A stretch of 64,000 bases of DNA from Croceicoccus sp. Ery15 (GTDB taxonomy: Bacteria; Pseudomonadota; Alphaproteobacteria; Sphingomonadales; Sphingomonadaceae). The position numbers and the translations under genes are program-made. This document shows positions 43,497 through 53,275 of this stretch, piece by piece; the stretch's first letter is position 1; each line of letters opens with the position of its first letter. The stretch covers positions 3,223,501-3,287,500 of the forward strand of contig NZ_CP087588.1 in assembly GCF_020985305.1 (NCBI RefSeq), read 5' to 3'. Below the pieces are notes generated by a model. That model searched no databases. It worked only from the letters and a program-made list of their open reading frames with translations, and was not told where the DNA came from.

Positions 43497-46400
43497 ATGG
43501 ACATGCGTCGCCATTTCGCGCGTGCCGGAAAATCATCAGTTCAGTCGGTCCTGCTGGCCGGAACCGCTCTGGCGCTGGTTGCAGCGCCCGAGGCGCAGGC
43601 GCAGGACGCGGAAGAACCGCAGACCGATGACGAGGTTATCGTCGTTTCGGGCATCCGCGCGACCATTCAGGGCTCGATTGCGGAAAAGCGCGATAATGAT
43701 CTGATCTTCGACGCGCTGGCAGCCGATGAAATCGGTGATCTGCCTGCCCTTTCCATCGCAGAGGCGCTGGAAACGCTGACGGGTGCCAGCTCGCACCGCG
43801 AAAACGGCGGCGCGACCGAAATCTCGATCCGCGGGCTTGGGCCGTTCCTCAGCTCGACCACCATCAACGGGCGCGCGGCCACCAATGGCAGCGGCGACCG
43901 ATCGGTCAATTTCAGCCAGTTCCCTTCGGAGCTGTTCAACAAGGTCGGCATCTACAAGACCCAGTCGGCCAGCCTGATCGAGGGCGGCGTGGCGGGCCAG
44001 ATCACTCTGGAGACGGTCAAGCCGATCGATTACGGCAAGACCCGCGTGCAGGGCGAATTCAAGCTGAACGTCAATCCCGACAACCTCGACATCGAAGAGG
44101 ATCAGCGGTTTCAGGACCTCGGCTATCGCGCCACGCTGAGCTATATCGACCAGTTCCAGCTTGGCGATGGCGAACTGGGCATTTCGCTCGGCTATTCGCG
44201 CAACAGCTCGACCAATCCCGAACAGGAAGCTGCGATCAGCAATACGCTGAACTATTGCTCTAACGTGCCCGGTTCGGGCACCGGCGTGTTCGGGTCGGGC
44301 AATTGCAACACCGACCGTCCCGACACGGCCGGTACCGAAGATTACGTGATCGCGCAGAACGGCTATTCCTATCGCCAGAACATCACCGAGGATGAACGCG
44401 ATTCGTTTTTCGCGGCCCTGCAGATGCAGCCGGGGCCGGGCGTCGACATCAATCTCGACTTCCAATATTCGAAGCGGGATTTCCGTGAAAAGCGCCACGA
44501 CCTCAACTTTTCCGAGGGACGCCGTATTGACGGCGTGGGGGATGCATTCGGCCTCGATTACGATCTGATCACTGGTCCCTATGGCGAACTGTACCAGTTC
44601 ACCGGCGAGACCAGCATCGAATCGAACAGTGAATATTTCGAACGTCGCGAGGATTACTACGGCGGCGGCCTGAACTTCGAGGTAGAGGCGACCGACCGGC
44701 TGACCTTCTCGGGCGATGTTTCCTATTCGGAAACGAAGCGTATCGAAGAGGCGACGCAGGTGCGCATGCGTATCCGCGACGGCGAGGATATCTTCGGCAA
44801 TGAAGACCAATACCCGCTGGCCTATCAAAGCAATGGCAGCAGCACCGACGACCGTGTGGAAACTGCCTATCTGATCGCGCAGAACGGATCGCAGATCCCC
44901 AATTTCGTGGTGCTGGGTTTCGACCCCGACAATTACGATCTGTACCGCGACAATGCGCGCGTTCGCTACGATCTGGAATCCGACCGTTTCAACTCGATAT
45001 TCTCATGGCGGGGCGATCTGAATTACGAATTCGACGGCTTCCTGAAATCGGTTCAGGGCGGCGTGCGTTTTCAGGAACTGAAATACAGCGACGTTCCCGG
45101 TGCTTCGACCGGCACCAGCCGGATCGAGAACGTGTATAGCAACGAGGCGCTGGCAATCGCCAATCAGGCATGCCGCACCGCCTTTCCCGAAAGCGGTTTC
45201 CTGAGCTCTGTCTCGGGCGGCAATCCGCTGGTCACGATCGTCGACGAGAACGGCAATGTAACCGGCAGCACCAATACGTTCGCGACATGGGATGCATTGT
45301 GCCTTGCCCAGACGCTGGAGGCGAACGACCCCAGCGGTCTGATCGAGTTCGACGAGAATGCCGTGCCGATCTATCCCGACGGATCGTTCGATTCCATCCA
45401 GAACAGCGATGTCCGCGAAAAGACCAAGGCCGTCTATCTGCAGGCCAATTTCGACGGTGATCTGGGCGGTTTGCCCGTCTTGGGCAATTTCGGCGTTCGC
45501 GTGGTCGAAACTACGGTCAGCTCCAAGGGTTTCCGCGGCGCACTGACCGCCGAATTCGACGATGTGACCGGCGAATTGCTGTCGATCAGTGAAGACCAAA
45601 GCACTCTGAGCGAGGTAAAGGCCAGCAACAGCTATACCGAATTCCTGCCCAGCTTTAACCTGACGGCCGAATTCCAGCCCGACCTGCTGGGCCGTTTCGC
45701 GGTCTATCGCGCGATGTCGCGCCCCGATCCGTCGTCCATGTCCTATGGCCGCACGTTCAACGCGCTGGCCGAAGGCGATACGCCGATCTATTCGATCGAG
45801 GATGCGATCGGCACGGCCAATGCCACCGGCAATCCGTTCAGCGATCCGCTGATGTCATGGAACGCCGATGTCGCGGTGGAATGGTATCCGGATGCGGATT
45901 CGATCCTGGCCGTGGGCGCCTATTACAAGAGCTTCAACGGCGGGTTTGAAACCGTTGGCCGGTACGAAACCTTCACCGTCGACGGGCAGGATCTGCAAAC
46001 GCTGGTCACCACGACCAACACCACCGACGATACCAGCACGATCTGGGGTTTCGAAGTGACGGCGGCCCACCGTCTGGCCTGGCTGCCGCAGCCGCTCGAC
46101 GGGCTTGGCTTCAAACTCAGCTATAACTTCGCGGATTCGAATTTCGAATTCGAGGACGATACGCTGGGCGCGATTACGACGGTCAATCCCGATGGCACGA
46201 CTACGGTTAGCGAGGGGCTGATCCCGCCTGCCAATATCTTCGGCCTGTCCAAGCACGTATTGTCGGCACAGGCGTTCTATGAAATCGGCAATCTGGAGCT
46301 GCAGGGCGTGTACAAGTATCGCAGCAGCTATTTTCAGCAGTTCGTCTCTACCCCCGGGCGCGTCCGCTATGTCGATGACACCGGCGTGTTCGAGGCGCGA

Positions 46401-46556
46401 ATTTCATACAAGCTGACCGACAATATCAGGTTGAGCGCGGAAGGGCTAAACCTCTTCAACGAACCGCGAACCGATTATCGCGGCACGACAAACAATATTA
46501 GTCAGGTCCTTTCCTATGGCCCCCGCTATTACTTCGGGGTCCGGGCAAGGTTCTGA
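43497..46556 (+). CDS. TonB-dependent receptor 1 of the alginate locus
   Basis: The protein of about 1019 residues has a long signal sequence (QSVLLAGTALALVAAPEAQAQ), a TonB-box-like DDEVIVVSGIRATIQGSI, a plug domain (LPALSIAEALETLTGASSH, then EISIRGLGPFLSSTTINGR) and a large beta-barrel that ends in phenylalanine (YYFGVRARF). This is the Caulobacter/sphingomonad TBDR-Cau type. ATG 43497 has GGAGGGAG just upstream; a GTG at 43482 is open too. Neighbouring lyases indicate alginate or its oligomers as the ligand. No SusD-like partner exists, as expected outside Bacteroidetes. A strong terminator follows the stop. Confidence 0.92.
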   Translation: MDMRRHFARAGKSSVQSVLLAGTALALVAAPEAQAQDAEEPQTDDEVIVVSGIRATIQGSIAEKRDNDLIFDALAADEIGDLPALSIAEALETLTGASSHRENGGATEISIRGLGPFLSSTTINGRAATNGSGDRSVNFSQFPSELFNKVGIYKTQSASLIEGGVAGQITLETVKPIDYGKTRVQGEFKLNVNPDNLDIEEDQRFQDLGYRATLSYIDQFQLGDGELGISLGYSRNSSTNPEQEAAISNTLNYCSNVPGSGTGVFGSGNCNTDRPDTAGTEDYVIAQNGYSYRQNITEDERDSFFAALQMQPGPGVDINLDFQYSKRDFREKRHDLNFSEGRRIDGVGDAFGLDYDLITGPYGELYQFTGETSIESNSEYFERREDYYGGGLNFEVEATDRLTFSGDVSYSETKRIEEATQVRMRIRDGEDIFGNEDQYPLAYQSNGSSTDDRVETAYLIAQNGSQIPNFVVLGFDPDNYDLYRDNARVRYDLESDRFNSIFSWRGDLNYEFDGFLKSVQGGVRFQELKYSDVPGASTGTSRIENVYSNEALAIANQACRTAFPESGFLSSVSGGNPLVTIVDENGNVTGSTNTFATWDALCLAQTLEANDPSGLIEFDENAVPIYPDGSFDSIQNSDVREKTKAVYLQANFDGDLGGLPVLGNFGVRVVETTVSSKGFRGALTAEFDDVTGELLSISEDQSTLSEVKASNSYTEFLPSFNLTAEFQPDLLGRFAVYRAMSRPDPSSMSYGRTFNALAEGDTPIYSIEDAIGTANATGNPFSDPLMSWNADVAVEWYPDADSILAVGAYYKSFNGGFETVGRYETFTVDGQDLQTLVTTTNTTDDTSTIWGFEVTAAHRLAWLPQPLDGLGFKLSYNFADSNFEFEDDTLGAITTVNPDGTTTVSEGLIPPANIFGLSKHVLSAQAFYEIGNLELQGVYKYRSSYFQQFVSTPGRVRYVDDTGVFEARISYKLTDNIRLSAEGLNLFNEPRTDYRGTTNNISQVLSYGPRYYFGVRARF

Positions 46557-46561
46557 TCGTG

Positions 46562-46603
46562 GTGCCCGGTGCAAACCTCTCCAGTGCACCGGGCACTCTT
46601 TTT
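46562..46603 (+). terminator. Rho-independent terminator of TonB receptor 1
   Basis: GTGCCCGGTGCA (46562-46573) pairs perfectly with TGCACCGGGCAC (46585-46596) across an 11-base loop, followed by TCTTTTT (46597-46603). This is a textbook terminator five bases after the receptor stop, and it makes the regulator a separate transcription unit. Confidence 0.9.
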
Positions 46604-46612
46604 GTCCTACCA
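46603..46612 (-). promoter_or_regulatory. Candidate GntR operator, copy 2 (regulator gene)
   Basis: Read on the minus strand, TGGTAGGACA, 66-75 bases upstream of the regulator ATG and abutting the terminator U-run. It fits TGGYNNGMCA and suggests autoregulation. Confidence 0.45.
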
Positions 46613-46677
46613 AAACATGCGCTATCCTTGCTAACGGCCCTTTACAAAATCGGGGCAATCTCGGACGACGGTGCGCT

Positions 46678-47418
46678 ATGACTGGAACAAGACTATACCA
46701 ATCGATCGCCGAGCAGATCGCTCAGCTGATCGACGACGGCGCCTTCCCGCCCGGCACCCGCTTGCCGGGAGAGCGCGAAATGGCCGAACGGCTGGGCGTC
46801 AGCCGCGTCACCATCCGCGAGGCAGAGATTGCGCTTCAGGCCGTGGGCAGGCTTGAGATCAAGACCGGATCGGGCGTGTATGTCAGCGAGCGTCAGCCAG
46901 AGCTGATGGGGGCACTGCCCGGCGCGTCGGCATTCGAAGTGACCGAGGCCCGCCTGCTGATCGAATCCGAAGCGGCGGCGCTGGCGGCGCATAACATCAC
47001 CGAAGAAGGCATCGAAACGCTTGAAAAGCTTGTCGAAGACATGCGGTCGAGCGACGAGAAGATTTCGAACGAGGCGGACGAGAAATTCCACCTGACCATC
47101 GCCAAGGCATCGAATAATGCGGCGATCCTTCACACGATCCAGACCTTGTGGCGCATGCGCGAGGATATTCCGGACGTGAAGGCCACCTATGAATCGGTGT
47201 GCGTCCACGATGCCGACACCCGCACAGAGGAACACCGCGCCGTGTTCGACGCGTTGAAGAACCGCGATGCGGTCGCCGCGCGGGCAGCGATGCGCGAACA
47301 TTTCCACCGGCTGTTGCAGGCCATGCTCGACGCGACCGAGCAGCAGGCTTTGGAGGAATTGCGCAAGCGTGCATCGGAAAGCCGCGAACGCTTTACCACC
47401 GCGCAAAAAATTGGTTAG
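46678..47418 (+). CDS. FadR-subfamily GntR transcriptional regulator
   Basis: The 246-residue protein has an N-terminal winged helix-turn-helix (IAEQIAQLIDDGAFPPGTRLPGEREMAERLGVSRVTIREAEIAL, seen as RLPGEREMAERLGVSRVTIR) of the GntR family. The C-terminal all-helical FCD domain (about residues 95-230) carries metal-ligand candidates in DEKFHLTIAKASNN, EEHRAVFDALKNRD and REHFHRLLQ. Such regulators bind sugar acids or other organic acids; DEH or KDG is a likely inducer here, by inference from context. ATG 46678 is chosen because upstream codons lie in the receptor terminator. It precedes the PL6 operon, with two candidate operators after or across its stop. Confidence 0.9.
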   Translation: MTGTRLYQSIAEQIAQLIDDGAFPPGTRLPGEREMAERLGVSRVTIREAEIALQAVGRLEIKTGSGVYVSERQPELMGALPGASAFEVTEARLLIESEAAALAAHNITEEGIETLEKLVEDMRSSDEKISNEADEKFHLTIAKASNNAAILHTIQTLWRMREDIPDVKATYESVCVHDADTRTEEHRAVFDALKNRDAVAARAAMREHFHRLLQAMLDATEQQALEELRKRASESRERFTTAQKIG

Positions 47419-47421
47419 CCA
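47412..47421 (+). promoter_or_regulatory. Candidate GntR operator, copy 3 (PL6 operon, distal)
   Basis: TGGTTAGCCA overlaps the regulator's stop codon (TAG 47416-47418). Extended as TTGGTTAGCCAA it is a near-perfect palindrome. It lies 36 bases upstream of copy 4. Confidence 0.4.
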
Positions 47422-47447
47422 AATTGGATTTATAGAAAATCCTGCAC

Positions 47448-47457
47448 TGGTCTGCCA
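47448..47457 (+). promoter_or_regulatory. Candidate GntR operator, copy 4 (PL6 operon, proximal)
   Basis: TGGTCTGCCA, 65-74 bases upstream of the PL6 ATG. The left side, ACTGGTCTG, matches the E. coli FadR half-site AACTGGTCNG closely. A TTGACA (47465-47470) lies seven bases downstream as a possible -35 box, so a bound repressor would occlude the promoter. Confidence 0.45.
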
Positions 47458-47521
47458 AACTGCCTTGACATAACTGGCTCATCGTTTCAGTCTCTTTCCA
47501 TAATAGGAAAGGGATTTGAGG

Positions 47522-49774
47522 ATGCTTGCCCGATACGGCATTGGCGTCGCATTGACGCTGGCGATTGCTGCTCCGCTGCATGCGGAGGAATTTTTCGTTC
47601 GCAACCAGAACGAATATGCCCATGCGCTCAAGGGCGTCGAGGCTGGCGACATCATCATCCTCGCCAATGGCGAATGGAAGGATTTCGACCTTGTCATCAC
47701 TGGCAAGGGCACGGCGAAAAAGCCCATCACGGTGATTTCGGAAGAGGCGGGCAAGGTCTTTTTGACCGGCCAGTCCAGCCTGCGCATCGGCGGCGAGCAT
47801 ATCCTTGTGACCGGTCTGGTCTTCAAAGATGGCTACAGCCCGCGCGGCGAAGTCATCTCGTTCCGCCGCAGCAAGGACGATCAGGCGCGCAACAGCCGCG
47901 TGACCGAAGTGGTCATCGACCATTTCAGCAAGCCTGACCGCACCGACGACGATTACTGGGTCGGCATTTACGGAAAGAACAACCGGTTCGATCACAACAG
48001 CCTTGTCGGCAAGACCAACAAGGGCGTGACCCTTGCCGTCCGGCTCGACAGCGCGGAAAGCCGCGATAACGGACACCGGATCGACCATAACTATTTTGGC
48101 CCGCGCCCTGTCCTGGGATCGAATGGCGGAGAGACGATCCGCATCGGTACCAGCCAGTATTCAATGTATAATTCGGGCACGATCGTCGAAAACAACATCT
48201 TCGACCGCTGTGACGGCGAGGTCGAGATCGTCTCGAACAAGTCGGGCGGCAATATCTATCGCGGCAATCTTTTCCTGCGTTCGCGCGGGACGCTGACCTT
48301 GCGTCATGGCGACGGCAATCTGGTCGAAAGCAATGTCTTTCTGGGCCACAGCAAGGACTACACCGGCGGCATTCGCGTCATCAATCGTGACCAGATCGTG
48401 CGCGGCAATTACATGGAAGGGCTGCGCGGCACCGGCTTTTCCAGCGCGCTGACCGTGATGAACGGCGTGCCCAATTCGCCGGTGAACCGCTATGTTCAGG
48501 TCGAAAATGCACAGATCGAACGCAATACGGTTATCGACAGCGCACGGGTGACGCTGGGTGCCGGCGCCGATGACGAGCGATCGGCACCGCCCGTCAAAAG
48601 CGTGATGCGTGCGAACCTGCTGGGCGGGCTCGACTCCGGCACATTTGTCGAAGTGGATGCGGATATCTCGGGCATTCAATTCGCGGACAATGCCGTCATC
48701 AAAGGCGATGTGCACAGCGATGCCGCTGCCCTGCGCCGCGTCGATACCGAAATGGCGCGCGCGGGCAACGGGCTGCTTTATCCCGCCGATCCTGCATTGG
48801 CGGAAATCGGCGCGCCCCGCGACCTGAAGGTGATGCCGCTTGCCGAAGTCGGCCCAGACTGGTGGCCGAAGCCTGAGGCCGAGGCGGAATTTGCCAGCGG
48901 GACTACCACCATGGTGCCGGCGGGGGAAGGCACGCTGGCGGACGCTGCGGCATCAGCCGCGACCGGCGATGTGCTGCAACTGGCAGCGGGCGAATATGGT
49001 GTCGATCAGGCCATCGCCGTGACCAAGGTGCTGACGATCAAGGGGGCGGGCGCCGACACGGTGATCCGCTTTACCCGCCCGTCGCTGTTCGATCTGCAAC
49101 AGGGGGGCAATCTGCAACTGCAGAACCTGTCCATCGACGGATCGATGGCGCCCGATTCGGTTGGAAATTCGGTCATCCGCACCGGCAGCTTTCCGATCCA
49201 GTCGAACCTGATCGTAGAGATGGACGGCGTCAGCGTATCGGGTCTGACCGTCAATAAATCATTCAATGTGCTGACCATCGGGAAATCGGTGTTGGCCGAC
49301 CGTATCGCGATCCGCGGCAGCAGCTTTGCGGACATCACCGGCACCATCGTTTCCGCTTCGGCGGAAACGGACGATTACGGCCTCTATAATGTCGAATATC
49401 TCGACATCGTGGACAGCCGCTTCGCCAATGTCGGAGAGGCGGTGGCGAATGTCTATCGCGGCGGCACCGATGAAAGCACGTTCGGCCCGTCCGTGACTTT
49501 TACCGGCAATACGCTGGCCAACATCGGCAAGGCTGCCACCAATGCCGAGGGCGCCTCGCTCTATCTGCATGGCGTGCAAACCGCCGATGTCGCACGCAAC
49601 ACGGTTACCGGTTCCGCACCGTTCAAAGTCGTCCACACCGTCGGCACGCCCGTCACCCGCATTCGTGACAACAGCTTTGCGAAAACACCCGCGCCGGTAG
49701 TGACGGAGTTGAATTACGAAGGACTTCCGCGCGCCGCGATGCAGGGCAATTCGGTCGACGGAAAGGCCCTGTGA
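47522..49774 (+). CDS. PL6 family alginate lyase (chondroitinase-B-like fold)
   Basis: The 750-residue exported lyase has a signal sequence (GVALTLAIAAPLHA) and two parallel beta-helix regions. The catalytic N-terminal domain (about 22-430) carries NKSGGN and LRHGDGN, placing Lys240 and Arg261 21 residues apart, the same spacing as the catalytic Lys220/Arg241 of AlyGC. The C-terminal helix domain (about 440-750) lacks them, as in two-domain PL6 enzymes. It cleaves alginate by beta-elimination, likely at the outer membrane or in the periplasm. ATG 47522 follows GGAAAGGG; a TTG at 47516 is less likely. Its stop overlaps the PL17 ATG (TGATG). Confidence 0.93.
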   Translation: MLARYGIGVALTLAIAAPLHAEEFFVRNQNEYAHALKGVEAGDIIILANGEWKDFDLVITGKGTAKKPITVISEEAGKVFLTGQSSLRIGGEHILVTGLVFKDGYSPRGEVISFRRSKDDQARNSRVTEVVIDHFSKPDRTDDDYWVGIYGKNNRFDHNSLVGKTNKGVTLAVRLDSAESRDNGHRIDHNYFGPRPVLGSNGGETIRIGTSQYSMYNSGTIVENNIFDRCDGEVEIVSNKSGGNIYRGNLFLRSRGTLTLRHGDGNLVESNVFLGHSKDYTGGIRVINRDQIVRGNYMEGLRGTGFSSALTVMNGVPNSPVNRYVQVENAQIERNTVIDSARVTLGAGADDERSAPPVKSVMRANLLGGLDSGTFVEVDADISGIQFADNAVIKGDVHSDAAALRRVDTEMARAGNGLLYPADPALAEIGAPRDLKVMPLAEVGPDWWPKPEAEAEFASGTTTMVPAGEGTLADAAASAATGDVLQLAAGEYGVDQAIAVTKVLTIKGAGADTVIRFTRPSLFDLQQGGNLQLQNLSIDGSMAPDSVGNSVIRTGSFPIQSNLIVEMDGVSVSGLTVNKSFNVLTIGKSVLADRIAIRGSSFADITGTIVSASAETDDYGLYNVEYLDIVDSRFANVGEAVANVYRGGTDESTFGPSVTFTGNTLANIGKAATNAEGASLYLHGVQTADVARNTVTGSAPFKVVHTVGTPVTRIRDNSFAKTPAPVVTELNYEGLPRAAMQGNSVDGKAL

Positions 49775-51966
49775 TGCGGACTGCGATGCATCGGGCGTTC
49801 GCCTCCCTGCTTGCCGCTACCGCGCTGACCTGCGTTGCGCCTGTGCCTGCGCTGGCCTCTGCCGCGACGGCGCAGCAAACGGCCGAGGGGCTGCCCCCGC
49901 TTTATGCCGAAGAGCTTGAGCGGGCGAAAAACTTCGTCGACACCATGATCGAGGCAGGTATCAATGTGCCCGTGCCCAGGGATCCGGGCGGCGGTTATAC
50001 CCATGAACAGCACAAGCGGAATTTTCAGGCGATCCATCTGGGCGGCGATCTTTATCGCATCACCAAAGACCCGCGCTACGCCGCTTTCGTGCGCGACATG
50101 CTGCTGGAATATGCCGAACTTTACCCGACGCTAAAGGGCGATCATCCGGCTGCCAGCAACCAGTATAGCGGCCGCCTGTTCTGGCAGGTGCTGAACGATG
50201 CGATGTGGCTGGTCCATGCGGTTCAGGGCTATGCCGAAATCCGCGATACGCTGTCCGATGCCGACCGCGAACGCATCGACAATGACGTCTTCCGCCGCGC
50301 TTCGGACTTTCTTTCGAAGGATCAGGTCAGGACGTTCGACCGCATTCACAACCACGCCACCTGGGCGACCGCAGGCGTGGGGATGACCGGCTATCTGCTG
50401 GGCGACCGCGACATGGTGGACCGCGCCCTGCTGGGTTCGGACAAATCGGGCAAGGCGGGCTTTCTACGGCAGATGGACCTGCTGTTCTCCCCCGACGGCT
50501 ATTACACCGAGGGACCCTATTACCAGCGGTTTGCCCTGCTGCCGTTCATGGTGTTCGGTCAGGCAATTGCCGACAACGATCCCGCGCAGCAGATTTTCGA
50601 GCGTCGCGACGGCATTCTGCTCAAGGCGCTGCGCGCGACGATCCAGTTGACCTATGCGGGCTATTTCTTCCCCTTCAACGATGCGATGAAGGACAAGAGC
50701 CTTCGCACCGCCGAACTCTATGACGGTGTCGCCATCGCCTATGGCCAGACGCGCGACCCCGCGCTTTTGTCCATCGCGCAGTGGCAGGGGCGCACCGTGC
50801 TGGGCGAAGACGGCTTGATGCTCGCCCGCGATCTGGAGGCGGGCAAGGCGCAGCCCTTTCCGTTCCGCTCCATGCTGTTCAGCGACGGTCCCGACGGCGA
50901 TCTGGGCGCGGTCGCGGTTCTACGCGCGGGTGAGGGGGCGAAGCAGACCGCTCTCGTCGCCAAAAACAGTTCGCAAGGCATGGGACACGGCCATTTCGAC
51001 AAGCTGAGCTGGCAGTTTTACGACAACGGGAACGAGATCGTGCGCGATTACGGCGCGGCCCGCTTCCTGAATATCGAGGCGAAGCAGGGCGGGCGCTATC
51101 TTCCCGAAAACGAAAGCTGGGCCAAGCAAACCATCGCGCATAATACGCTGGTGGTGGACGAGGTCAGCCATTTCGGCGGCGATGCCAGGCTGGCCGACAC
51201 CATTGCTCCGAAACAGCTCTATTTCTCCGACGCGGACGGCCTTCAGGTTTCCAGCGCGGAAGTGACGGGCGCCTATCCCGATGTTGCGTTTAATCGCACC
51301 TTGGTGCTGACCGGCATGCCCGGCGGTGGCGGCAGGCTGGTGATCGATCTGCTGCGCGCCGATGCGCAGGGCACGCATGTCTATGATTTGCCGCTTCACT
51401 ATAACGGCCACATCATGGAGGCCGACTTCGCGATCGAGCGGAATCTGGCGACCCGCCCGGTGCTGGGCGGCGACCATGGCTATCAGCATCTCTGGGTCGA
51501 CGGCACGGCGACGCCCGATGCTGGCGATGCAGCGCTGACATGGCTGATCGACGGACGGTTCTATAGCTATCGTTTCGTCACCGACGGCACGACGCAGGTC
51601 GTGCTAGGCGAAAGCGGGGCGAACGATCCCGAATTCAATCTGCGCCGCGAACCGATGGTGATGCTGCGCGCACGGGCCGATGGCGGGCGCAGCTTTCTGT
51701 CGGTGCTGGAAAGTCACGGCCAATATGATGGCGCAGCCGAACGCACCGTCGCCAGCCGCAGCCAGATCGCATCGCTGCGCCATGTCGTGGCGGACGGCAA
51801 TGACATCGCGGTGATCACGCCCGTCGGCGGCGCGCCGTTCGCCATCGCTATTTCGCACAATCCCGATCCGGCCCGGCGCCACCAGGCGAAGCTGGACGGC
51901 CAGACGATCCGCTGGACCGGCTTTGCCGCGCGCATTGCCCTTACCCCCAAGGAACAACGCAAATGA
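49774..51966 (+). CDS. PL17 family oligoalginate lyase
   Basis: The 730-residue exported lyase has an N-terminal signal sequence (SLLAATALTCVAPVPALA), an alpha/alpha-toroid domain (about 50-380) and a C-terminal beta-sheet domain. Residues known from Alg17C are seen: Asn-His in RIHNHATWATAG, the catalytic tyrosine in TEGPYYQRFALLP, zinc-site histidine in GMGHGHFDKLSWQF, aspartate in VRDYGAARF and histidine in KQTIAHNTLVVD. It releases unsaturated monouronate, which becomes DEH, from oligomers made by PL6. It is coupled to PL6 upstream (TGATG) and to the transporter downstream (ATGA). Confidence 0.94.
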   Translation: MRTAMHRAFASLLAATALTCVAPVPALASAATAQQTAEGLPPLYAEELERAKNFVDTMIEAGINVPVPRDPGGGYTHEQHKRNFQAIHLGGDLYRITKDPRYAAFVRDMLLEYAELYPTLKGDHPAASNQYSGRLFWQVLNDAMWLVHAVQGYAEIRDTLSDADRERIDNDVFRRASDFLSKDQVRTFDRIHNHATWATAGVGMTGYLLGDRDMVDRALLGSDKSGKAGFLRQMDLLFSPDGYYTEGPYYQRFALLPFMVFGQAIADNDPAQQIFERRDGILLKALRATIQLTYAGYFFPFNDAMKDKSLRTAELYDGVAIAYGQTRDPALLSIAQWQGRTVLGEDGLMLARDLEAGKAQPFPFRSMLFSDGPDGDLGAVAVLRAGEGAKQTALVAKNSSQGMGHGHFDKLSWQFYDNGNEIVRDYGAARFLNIEAKQGGRYLPENESWAKQTIAHNTLVVDEVSHFGGDARLADTIAPKQLYFSDADGLQVSSAEVTGAYPDVAFNRTLVLTGMPGGGGRLVIDLLRADAQGTHVYDLPLHYNGHIMEADFAIERNLATRPVLGGDHGYQHLWVDGTATPDAGDAALTWLIDGRFYSYRFVTDGTTQVVLGESGANDPEFNLRREPMVMLRARADGGRSFLSVLESHGQYDGAAERTVASRSQIASLRHVVADGNDIAVITPVGGAPFAIAISHNPDPARRHQAKLDGQTIRWTGFAARIALTPKEQRK

Positions 51967-53240
51967 CGAAGAACCGCCTCCGCTGGCTGGTCGTCGGACT
52001 GGTCGCCCTTGCGGGCATCATCAACTATATCGATCGCGGTGCGCTCAGCATTCTCTGGCCCGAAATTTCGGAAGAGCTGGGGATGACGAAGCTCGACTAT
52101 GCGATCATCCTCAATGTCTTCACCTTCGCCTATGCATTCGGGCAGACCCTGTTCGGCAAGATTTTCGACTGGATCGGCACGCGCCTCGGCTTCGTGCTGT
52201 CGATCGCGGTGTGGTCGCTGGCGACGATCCTGCATGCCTTTGCGCGCGGATTGTTCAGCTTTGCGCTGTTTCGCGGGCTTTTGGGCGTGGCAGAGGCAGG
52301 CAACTGGCCCGGCGCGACCAAGGCCAATGCCGAATGGTTTCCGATCCGCGAGCGCGCATTGGCGCAAGGCATCTTCAATTCGGGCACGGCCATCGGCGGC
52401 ATCATTTCTGCACCCGTCGTCGCCTATCTGTTCGTGTTTCTGGGGTCGTGGCACGCGACATTCATCACCATCGGCGTGCTCGGTTTCCTGTGGCTGGTGC
52501 CGTGGCTGATCGTTTATAAAAGCGGCCCCGATGCCCATCCGTGGATCGGCGCGGAAGAGCGGGACTATATCCTGACCGGGCAGCGCAATGCTGCATCGAA
52601 CGATACCGCCGACTACGCCCCCGGATCGGGCGAGATCCTGTCGCACAAGGAAAGCTGGGGCGTCATTGCCGCATCCTTCTTCATCGATCCGATCTGGTGG
52701 CTGTTTGTCGGCTGGTTGCCGCTGTATCTGGCCGAAACCTATGGCTTTGGCGTGACCGATATCGGGCTTTACGCATGGGTCCCCTATGTCGGCGGTATGT
52801 TCGGCGCATGGTTCGGCGGGCTGATGGCGCAGAACCGGATCAAGGCCGGCTGGACCGTCAACAAGACGCGCAAGGCGACGATCGCACTGGGCGGGTTGAT
52901 CATGCTGGTATCGCTGCTGTTGACGATGAAGGCGGCTACCCCCTTGATGGCCGTGCTGCTGATGGCCGCGATCCTGTTCGGGTTCCAGACCGCCATCGGC
53001 AATATCCAGACGCTGCCCAGCGATTTCCTCAGCGGAAGGTCGGTCGGCACGCTGGCGGGCTACGCCGGTACGGCGGCCAAGCTGGCGGTCGTCGGCCTCA
53101 ACTTCCTCATCCCGATCATCACGATTGACAGTTACACGCCCGCCTTTGCGGTGGGTGCGGCGCTGGCGATCATGACGGTGCTGTCGGTGCTGGTGCTGTG
53201 TCCGGAAATCCGGCCGCTCAAGCCCAGGGCCGCTCGTTAA
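51963..53240 (+). CDS. MFS transporter, hexuronate/DEH uptake candidate
   Basis: The 425-residue protein has 12 hydrophobic segments in two groups of six with a central cytoplasmic loop (about 195-230). NYIDRGALSILWPEI after helix 1 and GKIFDWIGTRLGF (loop 2-3 signature, DRxG-like) place it in the anion:cation symporter group that includes ExuT-type hexuronate permeases. AEAGNWPGATKANAEWFP is the typical loop 4-5 block of that group. Its ATG overlaps the PL17 stop (ATGA). By context it carries DEH or small unsaturated uronates from periplasm to cytoplasm. Confidence 0.9.
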   Translation: MTKNRLRWLVVGLVALAGIINYIDRGALSILWPEISEELGMTKLDYAIILNVFTFAYAFGQTLFGKIFDWIGTRLGFVLSIAVWSLATILHAFARGLFSFALFRGLLGVAEAGNWPGATKANAEWFPIRERALAQGIFNSGTAIGGIISAPVVAYLFVFLGSWHATFITIGVLGFLWLVPWLIVYKSGPDAHPWIGAEERDYILTGQRNAASNDTADYAPGSGEILSHKESWGVIAASFFIDPIWWLFVGWLPLYLAETYGFGVTDIGLYAWVPYVGGMFGAWFGGLMAQNRIKAGWTVNKTRKATIALGGLIMLVSLLLTMKAATPLMAVLLMAAILFGFQTAIGNIQTLPSDFLSGRSVGTLAGYAGTAAKLAVVGLNFLIPIITIDSYTPAFAVGAALAIMTVLSVLVLCPEIRPLKPRAAR

Positions 53241-53275
53241 TTCCTCTCCTACCCTCTCCAGATCAAAGGTTTGAC

